64,000 nucleotides of DNA from Actomonas sp051209155 (lineage in GTDB: Bacteria > Verrucomicrobiota > Verrucomicrobiia > Opitutales > Opitutaceae). The position numbers and the translations under genes are program-made. The stretch lies in the NCBI GenBank assembly GCA_051209155.1, contig JBPJGB010000005.1, one strand, 5' to 3'. Numbering within the stretch: the first letter of the stretch is position 1; each line of letters starts with the position of its first letter. The notes under the pieces were generated by a model, which was not told the origin of the DNA, did no database searches, and was given only the letters and a program-made list of their open reading frames with translations. Below are positions 57,275-64,000 of the stretch, in pieces.

Positions 57275-60200
57275 ATGATCCGTTCACTTTGCCTTTTCCT
57301 CGCGCTCACCATCGCCGCTCCATTCGCCGCCGCTGATCGGCCCGAGTGGGATAATCCTGCCATCATCCAGCTCGGCCACGAGCAACCGCGCACGAGCTTT
57401 GCCGCGTTCCCAACCCGGGCCGCGGCTCTTACCAACATCCGCAACCCAGCAGCCTCGCCCAACCTCGCCTCCCTCAACGGCGAGTGGGCCTTTCATTGGT
57501 CACCCAACCCGGCTTCCCGCCCGGTCGACTTCCATCAGCCCGACTTCGACGTCTCCGCGTGGGGTTCGATCCCAGTGCCGAGCAACTGGCAATTGCAGGG
57601 CCATGGCCTGCCGATCTACGCCAACGCTCGCTACCCCTTTCCCATCGACGAGGCGCGTCCGCCACAGGAGTGGAATCCCGTTGGTTCCTACCGGCGCGAC
57701 TTTGTTCTGCCCGCCACCTGGAACTTCGATGCGGCGGCGGGAGAACACATCTTTCTGCACTTCGCCGGCGTCGACTCGGCCTTCTACGTTTGGGTCAACG
57801 GCCAACGAGTCGGCTACAGCGAGGACAGTCGCACGCCGGCCGAATTTGACATCACGCCCTTCCTCCGCACCGGCCCCAACGTGCTCGCCGTCGAAGTCTA
57901 TCGTTGGTCCGACGGTTCCATTCTTGAGGACCAGGACTTCTGGCGCCTGAGCGGCATTTTCCGCGATGTCTATCTGTGGCGCTCCGGCGCAAACCGCATC
58001 CGCGACGTGCGTCTCCTCGCGGACTTCGACCCGCGCTCCGGCCAGGGTGAACTCAGGATCGATCTTGATCTCGTCACCACCGACACGGGTCTCGAAGCCG
58101 AGGTGGAGGTGCTCGAGCCGTCCGGAGCCACCCTCGCTCGTCACACAGTCGCCGCCCGGCCCCTCGATCCTGCCGATCAGGGATGGGATCTCAGCATGTC
58201 CCTGCCGCACGTTGCGCCCTGGAGCGCCGAGTCCCCCAACCTTTATCCTGTGCTGGTCACGCTCCGTGATGCGACGACCCGACGCGTGATCGAAGTCGCG
58301 CCGTTTGAAGTCGGGTTTCGCCGGGTGGAAATCCGCGACTCCCTCCTGCTGGTCAACGGCGTCGCGATCAAACTCAAGGGCGTCAATCGGCACGAACACG
58401 ATCCGATCGGCGGCCACGCGGTGAGCCGCGAGGCTATGATCGCGGACATCGCGTTGATGAAACGCCACAACCTCAACGCCGTCCGCACCTCGCACTACCC
58501 GAATCAGCCCGAGTGGTATCGCCTCTGCGATCAGGCCGGTCTCTACGTCATCGACGAAGCCAACCTCGAGACCCATGGCTTCGGTCGTCACACCGCCCAC
58601 AATCGCATCGCCCACGATCCCGCCTGGGCGCAACCGATCCTCGATCGCACCCAGCGCATGATCGCGCGCGACTTCAACCACCCGTCGATCATCCTTTGGT
58701 CCACCGGCAACGAGTCGGGCGACGGCCCGAACCTCAAGTCGGTCCGCACCTGGGTGAATGCCCACGACCCCTCGCGGCCGCTCCACTACGAGAACAGCAA
58801 CCTCGACGTCCCGGGCCTCGACGGCTCCAGCAGCGATCTCATCTCCCACATGTATCTGTCCGCAGCCGACTTCGACACCGAGTTGGCCAAGTGGCCGGAC
58901 AAGCCGCTCATCCTCTGCGAATACACCCACGCCATGGGCAATTCCAACGGCAACCTCGACGCCTACTGGGATCGCATCTTCTCCCATCCGCGGCTCGCCG
59001 GCGCTTTTGTCTGGGACTGGATGGATCAAGGGCTCGTCCAACCCGTGCCTTTCGGGCGCGTCGATCCTTGGGGTCGCGAAACCTTCTTCGCCTACGGTGG
59101 CTGGTGGGAGGACCGGGCGGCCGTGCCCAACGACAACAACTTTTGCATGAACGGCCTCGTGGCCGCCGACCGCACGCCGCATCCCGGCCTGCTCGCCCTG
59201 AAGCACATCATCCAACCCGTGAGCGCCACCTTGATCGGCACCGCCGCAAAGACGCTCACCCTGCAACTGACCAACCGACTCGACTTCACCAACCTCGACG
59301 CACTCGTCGAGCTGCAGTGGACGCTTCTGCGCAACGGCGTCGTGGTTGAAACCGGCCACACCGACATGCCCACCACCCCCGCCCGGGACCAATCGCGGAT
59401 CACCCTCACCCCGCAAACGGATTGGCCGCACGAACCGGCCGAGATCGTGCTGCAGCTCTCCTATCGCACCAAGCACGCTTCCATGTGGTGGAAGTCCGGA
59501 TACGAACTCGGCCACGATGAATTCGCGCTTGGCGGCTCCTTTGCCGTCGATGCCCCCGCCGCCCACGGTGCAACCCCCGCGGTCTCGCGCGGAGGCGGAC
59601 TCATCACCGTCTCCGGCGAAGGTTGGTTCGCGACATTCGACGAAGAAACCGGTGACCTTCGATCCTGGACCTGCGGCGATACGATTCTGGCCGAACGGTC
59701 GCAACCGGACTTCTGGCGCGCTCCGACCGACAATGACCGCGGCGCCGGCCTGCGTCTCGATCGGTCAAATCCATCGGGCCGCCTCGCGCCTTCGCTGGTC
59801 TGGGCCGACGCCGTCGCGAAACGCGTGGTGACGGCGGTCGAGGTTTCGCTCGACGACTTTGATCACGCTGCGACGATTACGTCCACCGGCACCATGCTCG
59901 ATGGCACCGCCCAGGTGAGTATCGCCTATCGCGCGCTCAGCGATGGCTCGATCGAGGTAAGCTACGACTACCAAACCGAAACCGACCTGCCGACCATCCC
60001 TCGCGTCGGCATGCAGTGGCGGATCCCCACCGGGTTCTCCGCCGTTCGCTGGTATGGTCGCGGCCCCGAACCCACCTACTCCGACCGCGCCTTCTCCCGC
60101 CTCGGCGTCTACACCCAAGGCACCCTGGAAAGCTGGACCGACTACTCGCGCCCCCAGGCCAACGGCAACAAGCTCGACGTGCGCTGGCTGGAACTCACCG

Positions 60201-60460
60201 ATGCGCAGGGACGCGGCGTGCGTGTCAGCACGCTGGATGCACCCCTCAGCTGCGAGGTTTCGCCCTACAGCGGGGCTCAGATCAGCGGCGTCAACTACTC
60301 GTGGCAACTGGGCCCAAGCGAGGCGACCTACCTGAACATCGATGCCGTGCAAATGGGTGTCGGCGGCGATGACAGTTGGGGCGCGATTCCGCACGAATCG
60401 TTTCGTCCCACCGCCAAACGCTACCACTACCGCTACCGACTCGAAACCGTTGGGCTTTGA
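57275..60460 (+). CDS. Secreted beta-galactosidase (GH2, LacZ type)
   Basis: A 1061-aa enzyme with a signal peptide (MIRSLCLFLALTIAAPFAAA), unlike cytoplasmic LacZ. Domains: jelly-roll (SLNGEWAFHWSPNPASRPVD, VPSNWQLQGHGLPIYANARY), Ig-like GH2 domains, TIM barrel (LKGVNRHEHDPIGGHAVSRE, MKRHNLNAVRTSHYPNQPEW) with acid/base Glu480 in STGNESGDG and nucleophile Glu549 in LCEYTHAMGNSNG, and a C-terminal Bgal_small_N-type domain (NDRGAGLRLDRS, RVGMQWRIPTGFSAVRWYGR, YSGAQISGVNYSW). It hydrolyses terminal beta-galactosides in the periplasm. The start at 57275 is set by the signal peptide. A convergent LacI gene follows 1 bp later. Confidence 0.93.
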   Translation: MIRSLCLFLALTIAAPFAAADRPEWDNPAIIQLGHEQPRTSFAAFPTRAAALTNIRNPAASPNLASLNGEWAFHWSPNPASRPVDFHQPDFDVSAWGSIPVPSNWQLQGHGLPIYANARYPFPIDEARPPQEWNPVGSYRRDFVLPATWNFDAAAGEHIFLHFAGVDSAFYVWVNGQRVGYSEDSRTPAEFDITPFLRTGPNVLAVEVYRWSDGSILEDQDFWRLSGIFRDVYLWRSGANRIRDVRLLADFDPRSGQGELRIDLDLVTTDTGLEAEVEVLEPSGATLARHTVAARPLDPADQGWDLSMSLPHVAPWSAESPNLYPVLVTLRDATTRRVIEVAPFEVGFRRVEIRDSLLLVNGVAIKLKGVNRHEHDPIGGHAVSREAMIADIALMKRHNLNAVRTSHYPNQPEWYRLCDQAGLYVIDEANLETHGFGRHTAHNRIAHDPAWAQPILDRTQRMIARDFNHPSIILWSTGNESGDGPNLKSVRTWVNAHDPSRPLHYENSNLDVPGLDGSSSDLISHMYLSAADFDTELAKWPDKPLILCEYTHAMGNSNGNLDAYWDRIFSHPRLAGAFVWDWMDQGLVQPVPFGRVDPWGRETFFAYGGWWEDRAAVPNDNNFCMNGLVAADRTPHPGLLALKHIIQPVSATLIGTAAKTLTLQLTNRLDFTNLDALVELQWTLLRNGVVVETGHTDMPTTPARDQSRITLTPQTDWPHEPAEIVLQLSYRTKHASMWWKSGYELGHDEFALGGSFAVDAPAAHGATPAVSRGGGLITVSGEGWFATFDEETGDLRSWTCGDTILAERSQPDFWRAPTDNDRGAGLRLDRSNPSGRLAPSLVWADAVAKRVVTAVEVSLDDFDHAATITSTGTMLDGTAQVSIAYRALSDGSIEVSYDYQTETDLPTIPRVGMQWRIPTGFSAVRWYGRGPEPTYSDRAFSRLGVYTQGTLESWTDYSRPQANGNKLDVRWLELTDAQGRGVRVSTLDAPLSCEVSPYSGAQISGVNYSWQLGPSEATYLNIDAVQMGVGGDDSWGAIPHESFRPTAKRYHYRYRLETVGL

Positions 60461-60461
60461 A

Positions 60462-61499
60462 TCACCGACCGGGCGCGCTCGCACCCGGCACCCAGGTCGC
60501 GCCGATCAGCGTCGCGCGCGGGAATTCGTTCACGCCGGTCTCGTTGTTGTGGATTTGGCTGATCACCATGTCCACCGCCGCCTCGCCCACGGCGAAGTTG
60601 TGCTGGTTCATGCCCGCGACTTCCGGTCGGGTCGCCCGCCACTCGAGCTGAATCGCCGCGATGTCCTCCGGCACCTTTCGACCGGTGGCTTCGATCCACC
60701 GCAGCACGCGGTTGTAGAGGGTGAACACCACGTCGGGTTGGTGGCGATCCAGCCATTCGCGGAACTCCGCCGGCACCTCCTCGGTCGTGCCCGCGCTGTT
60801 GAACACCGGCAACTGCCGCGATTTCGGCGCCATTTGCTGGCCAGTGCGAAACCCGGCCGAAAAGCGATGTTCCACCAAGGCGTCGATCACCTCGTCGATC
60901 ACCAGACCCGGCCGCCGGTAACCGAGTTCGAACGCCCGCTCCACGGCGCGCAACGCGAGGTGGTGATGGTCCACGCAGCAAAACGACAAGGCCGGCGCGC
61001 GCGTCCGCACCCCTGTCACCACTGTCGGAAACGACTCCCACAACGGGGTAAACTCCGGCGGCAAGCGATTGGAGTCCATCAGCCCGACCAGGATGATGCC
61101 CTTGATGCCGCGGGTCTGCAGGATGCGCCGCAGCCGTTCGGGTTTGTAGGCCGGGTCATGCATCCAAAAGCGGTCGAAGGCGTAGCCGGTCTTTTCCGCC
61201 CGACTCTCGCACCCGGCAACGTAGGTCGGGATCGTCGGATGCTTCGACAACGCATCGCGCTGCCGGTTGGCATTGATCAGCGCAAGCTTGGCCTGAAAAC
61301 CCGATGAGCGCGAGGCTCGCAACTGCGCCATCAGATGCGCGACGACCGCGTTCGGTTGATAGCCCAACTTGTCCGCCACCGCCTGCACCTTCGCCCGTGT
61401 GGACGCCGAGATTCGGCTGTCCCCCTTGAGGGCCAGCGAGACGGTGTATTTGGAACACCCAACTTCCCGGGCTATGTCGGCCAGCGTGCAACGCGCCAT
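60462..61499 (-). CDS. LacI family transcriptional regulator
   Basis: A 345-aa regulator. N-terminal LacI HTH (CTLADIAREVGCSKYTVSLA, LKGDSRISASTRAKVQAVAD, KLGYQPNAVV) is followed by a periplasmic-binding-protein-like effector domain (IKGIILVGLMDSNRLPPEFT, FCCVDHHHLALRAVERAFEL, PDVVFTLYNRVLRWIEATGR). Divergent from araB and convergent with the GH2 gene, so it probably controls the arabinose and/or galactoside genes. The ATG at 61499 begins exactly before the HTH and sits in a near-perfect palindrome. Confidence 0.9.
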   Translation of the reverse strand: MARCTLADIAREVGCSKYTVSLALKGDSRISASTRAKVQAVADKLGYQPNAVVAHLMAQLRASRSSGFQAKLALINANRQRDALSKHPTIPTYVAGCESRAEKTGYAFDRFWMHDPAYKPERLRRILQTRGIKGIILVGLMDSNRLPPEFTPLWESFPTVVTGVRTRAPALSFCCVDHHHLALRAVERAFELGYRRPGLVIDEVIDALVEHRFSAGFRTGQQMAPKSRQLPVFNSAGTTEEVPAEFREWLDRHQPDVVFTLYNRVLRWIEATGRKVPEDIAAIQLEWRATRPEVAGMNQHNFAVGEAAVDMVISQIHNNETGVNEFPRATLIGATWVPGASAPGR

Positions 61500-61517
61500 G
61501 CACCCATGCTTGGCGCG
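61492..61517. promoter_or_regulatory. Palindrome overlapping the LacI start codon
   Basis: CGCGCCATGCA (61492-61502), CCCA spacer, TGCTTGGCGCG (61507-61517): 10 of 11 positions complementary. It covers the ATG of the LacI-type gene and is a candidate autoregulatory operator. No second copy was seen near araB or the GH2 gene. Confidence 0.45.
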
Positions 61518-61644
61518 CCCGAAACTAACGGTCAAGCAAAGCGCCGATTTTCCCCCCGCAAGTGCAGTCCAATGATTGAACAAACCGCTCCGTGAGGAGA
61601 TTGGTTTCAACCCCGCCTTCTTTCACCCCGAAATCCCGCTTCCC

Positions 61645-63318
61645 ATGTCTGCCACCTATACTCTCGGTCTCGACTACGGCACCAACTCCGCCCGCGCGCT
61701 CATCGTCCGCACCAGCGACGGCAAGGAGTTCGGCTCTTGCGTCGTCAACTACCCCAGCGGTCATCAGGGCATTCTGCTTGATCCCAAGGATCACAACGTC
61801 GCTCGCCAGAGTCCGCTCGACCACCTGCACTGCCTTGAGGCCGCCACCAAAGGCGCCTTGGCTCAGGCCTCCAAGAAAAAGGGGTTCAAGGCTGCCCAGG
61901 TTATCGGTATCGGCGTTGATACGACCGGTTCGAGCCCGATCCCCGTCGACGCCAACAACCAGCCCCTCGCTGCCCAAAAGAAGTTCGCCAAAAACCTCAA
62001 TGCCCACTGCTGGCTGTGGAAGGATCACACCTCTTGGCGCGAGGCGGCCAAGATCACCCAGCTCGCCGCCAAACACCGGCCGGAATACATCGCCAAGTGT
62101 GGCAACACTTACTCCTCCGAGTGGTTCTGGGCCAAACTTTGGCACTGCCACAACGTCGACCGCGCCGTCTTCGAGGCCGCTTATTCCTGGGTTGAAATGT
62201 GCGACTGGCTGCCCGCCATCCTCGCTGGCGTGACCGACCCCAAAGCCGTCAAACGCGGCGTGTGCGCCGCCGGCCACAAGGCCCTCTATGCCGAGGATTG
62301 GGGCGGCCTGCCCGACAAAAAATTCCTGCGTAAACTCGCCCCCGCTTTGGCCGATCTCCGTGATCGCCTCTACGATCAGGCCTACGACGCCAGTGCCTCC
62401 GCCGGTAACCTCTGTGAGGCATGGGCGAGCAAGCTCGGCCTGCCCGCGGGCATTCCCATCGCCATTGGTGAGTTCGACGTGCACTACGGCGCCATCGGTT
62501 CCGGCGTCGAGGAAGGCACCCTCGTCAAAGTCATCGGCACCTCCACCTGTGACGTCGGCGTCGTTTCGGCCAAGAAATCCGTCGCCGACATCCCCGGCAT
62601 CTGCGGCATCGTCAAGGGCGCCATCCTGCCCGGCTACTACGGCATCGAGGCCGGTCAGTCCGCCGTCGGTGACATCTTCAAGTGGTGGGTTGAGGTCGTC
62701 TGCGCCGGCGACGACAAGACGCACGCCGCCTTCACCAAACAGGCTGCCAAGCTCGCGCCCGGCGAAAGCGGTCTGCTCGCGCTCGATTGGAACAACGGCA
62801 ATCGCACGATCCTGGTCGACCAGCGCCTCACCGGCCTGCTCCTCGGCCAGACCCTGCACACCACCCCGGCCGAAGTTTACCGCGCGCTCATCGAGGCCAC
62901 CGCCTTCGGCGCCCGCGCCATCATCGAACGCATTCGCGAATACGGCGTGCCGATCAAACGCGTCGTCTGCGCCGGCGGCATCGCGGAAAAGAACCCAATG
63001 CTCATGCAGATCTACGCCGACGTCACCGGTTGCACCATGCTCGTCGCCGGTTCCTCGCAGGCCTGCGCCCTCGGTTCCGCGGTGAGCGCCGCCGTGCTCG
63101 CCGGCGCCCATCCCGACTTCAAGACCGCCGAAGCCAAGATGACTTCGCTCAAGCCGGTCGAATACAAACCCGAGCCCAAGGCCCGCAAAACCTACAACCA
63201 GCTCTACGCCTTGTATCGACAAGTCCACGACAGCTTCGGCGGTGTCACTGAAACCGCCGCCCTCGGCGGGGTCATGAAACAACTGCTCAACCTCAAGGAA
63301 AAGGCCCGCAGCGCCTGA
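61645..63318 (+). CDS. araB: Ribulokinase
   Basis: A 557-aa FGGY kinase of AraB type: TLGLDYGTNSARALIVRTSD, VIGIGVDTTGSSPIPVDANN, HCWLWKDHTSWREAAKIT, GNTYSSEWFWAKLWHCHNVD, KVIGTSTCDVGVVSAKKSVA, YGIEAGQSAVGDIFKWWVEV and KRVVCAGGIAEKNPMLMQIY. It phosphorylates L-ribulose. The ATG at 61645 (MSATYTLGLDYGT) is chosen; an in-frame TTG at 61576 would add 23 residues. A perfect palindrome separates it from araA. Confidence 0.95.
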   Translation: MSATYTLGLDYGTNSARALIVRTSDGKEFGSCVVNYPSGHQGILLDPKDHNVARQSPLDHLHCLEAATKGALAQASKKKGFKAAQVIGIGVDTTGSSPIPVDANNQPLAAQKKFAKNLNAHCWLWKDHTSWREAAKITQLAAKHRPEYIAKCGNTYSSEWFWAKLWHCHNVDRAVFEAAYSWVEMCDWLPAILAGVTDPKAVKRGVCAAGHKALYAEDWGGLPDKKFLRKLAPALADLRDRLYDQAYDASASAGNLCEAWASKLGLPAGIPIAIGEFDVHYGAIGSGVEEGTLVKVIGTSTCDVGVVSAKKSVADIPGICGIVKGAILPGYYGIEAGQSAVGDIFKWWVEVVCAGDDKTHAAFTKQAAKLAPGESGLLALDWNNGNRTILVDQRLTGLLLGQTLHTTPAEVYRALIEATAFGARAIIERIREYGVPIKRVVCAGGIAEKNPMLMQIYADVTGCTMLVAGSSQACALGSAVSAAVLAGAHPDFKTAEAKMTSLKPVEYKPEPKARKTYNQLYALYRQVHDSFGGVTETAALGGVMKQLLNLKEKARSA

Positions 63319-63323
63319 TCCAC

Positions 63324-63344
63324 TTGTCACGTATTACGTGACAA
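63324..63344. promoter_or_regulatory. Perfect palindrome between araB and araA
   Basis: Arms TTGTCACGTA and TACGTGACAA flank a single central T, a 21-bp perfect palindrome lying 5 bp after the araB stop and 19 bp before the araA ATG. It could be an operator for an internal promoter, or an mRNA hairpin near the araA ribosome-binding region. Confidence 0.55.
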
Positions 63345-63363
63345 AGTCCCTCTACCTATTGAT

Positions 63364-64000
63364 ATGAAACAACTTCCATCTCCTGAAATCTGGTTCGTCT
63401 GTGGTTCGCAGCACCTCTACGGTCCCGGCCCGCTCAAGGAGGTCGCCGCCAACGCCGCGACCATCGCCGGCAAGCTCGACGCGTCCAAGAAGCTTCCCCT
63501 CAAGGTTGTCTACAAGGCCCTGCTCACCACGCCGGATGAGATCACGAACCTCTGCATCGAGGCCAACGCCAACCCGGCCTGCGGCGGTCTCATTCTCTGG
63601 ATGCACACCTTCTCGCCATCCAAAATGTGGATACGCGGGCTCGGCCTGCTCAAAAAGCCCTTCCTCCACCTCCACACCCAGTTCAATCGCGATCTGCCCT
63701 GGGGCACGATCGACATGGACTTCATGAACCTCAACCAAGCCGCCCACGGCGACCGCGAGGCCGGGTTCATCCACAGCCGCATGCGCCTCGCCCGCAAGGT
63801 GGTCGTGGGCCATTGGAGCGACGGCGAAGTGCAGGATCGCATCGGCGCCTGGATGCGCGCCGTGCGCGGCTGGACCGATTGGCAGGGCGCCAAGTTCGTC
63901 CGCTTCGGCGACAACATGCGCCAGGTCGCGGTGACCGAGGGCGACAAGGTATCGGCCGAAATGAAACTCGGTTTCGCCGTCAACACCCACGGCGTCGGCG
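63364..64000 (+). CDS. araA: L-arabinose isomerase (partial, 3' end beyond window)
   Basis: The first 212 residues of an AraA protein: IWFVCGSQHLYGPGPLKEVA, KVVYKALLTTPDEITNLCIE, GLILWMHTFSPSKMWIRGLG, PFLHLHTQFNRDLPWGTIDM, DFMNLNQAAHGDREAGFIHS, RLARKVVVGHWSD. Full-length AraA is ~500 aa, so more than half is missing because the window ends. It converts L-arabinose to L-ribulose and follows araB by 45 bp across a palindrome. Confidence 0.95.
   Translation, partial: MKQLPSPEIWFVCGSQHLYGPGPLKEVAANAATIAGKLDASKKLPLKVVYKALLTTPDEITNLCIEANANPACGGLILWMHTFSPSKMWIRGLGLLKKPFLHLHTQFNRDLPWGTIDMDFMNLNQAAHGDREAGFIHSRMRLARKVVVGHWSDGEVQDRIGAWMRAVRGWTDWQGAKFVRFGDNMRQVAVTEGDKVSAEMKLGFAVNTHGVG

Noticed and set aside
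57500..59704. A 734-codon minus-strand frame opposite the GH2 enzyme
   Set aside because: The sense strand carries both GH2 catalytic glutamates in the right context. The antisense frame shows no motif.
61525..63330. A 601-codon minus-strand frame opposite araB
   Set aside because: It is Gly/Val/Asp-rich low complexity; araB on the plus strand has all FGGY motifs.

Overview
The window is GC-rich chromosomal DNA that looks like a member of the Opitutaceae or a close relative in the Verrucomicrobiota. I infer this from a GreA fused to a very long N-terminal extension, secreted proteins ending in a repeated 'NDDW' C-terminal domain, a duplicated-exbD TonB energising operon, and saccharolytic clusters for amino sugars, L-rhamnose and L-arabinose. 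Shine-Dalgarno sequences are rarely visible and several genes start with GTG or TTG. I saw no phage, transposase, CRISPR array or rRNA operon.

Layout, 1-9.2 kb: the 3' end of an NDDW-domain protein; a GreA-type factor closed by a strong terminator; a DUF1348 protein; a TetR gene flanked by near-identical CCGACC/GGTCGG palindromes and followed by DsrE-like and PNPOx-like genes; an ECF-type sigma factor; an ArsR-methyltransferase fusion; a standalone CoaB; and an SLC12-type transporter. 9.4-13 kb (minus strand) holds a tight four-gene envelope operon: DUF4266-like lipoprotein, periplasmic thioredoxin, predicted outer-membrane barrel, and a redoxin-Ig-NDDW protein. 13-18 kb holds gatCAB, an ADPRibase-Mn-like phosphatase and an AraC regulator.

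18.4-26.2 kb is an amino-sugar operon: long-form NagB, PIG-L deacetylase, GH20 hexosaminidase, sodium symporter and NagX-type acetyltransferase. 26.3-37 kb (minus strand) carries a sugar isomerase, pheST, rplT, rpmI, gamma-glutamyltransferase and a TonB-dependent receptor. 37-40 kb has a LuxR-type response regulator and a TPR histidine kinase encoded tail to tail with overlapping ends, then tRNA-Lys, tRNA-Thr and tRNA-Gln. 40.7-45.6 kb is an exbB-exbD-exbD-tonB-TPR operon ending in two paralogous membrane-anchored coiled-coil genes and a terminator.

45.7-57.1 kb: a GH43-like propeller protein, a small unknown protein, an SMP-30 lactonase, an AraC regulator, and a complete route from L-rhamnose to pyruvate. 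In that route the isomerase, kinase and bifunctional aldolase/dehydrogenase yield DHAP plus L-lactate, and LutABC oxidises the lactate. 57.2-64 kb: a secreted GH2 beta-galactosidase, a LacI regulator, araB and the start of araA, with a palindrome between araB and araA.

A recurring theme is a set of intergenic palindromes built from short quasi-repeats. All five copies lie between co-directional genes of one operon (gatA/gatB, GH20/symporter, pheS/pheT, rhamnose aldolase/kinase, lutA/lutB), and one apparently supplies the start codon of the rhamnulokinase.
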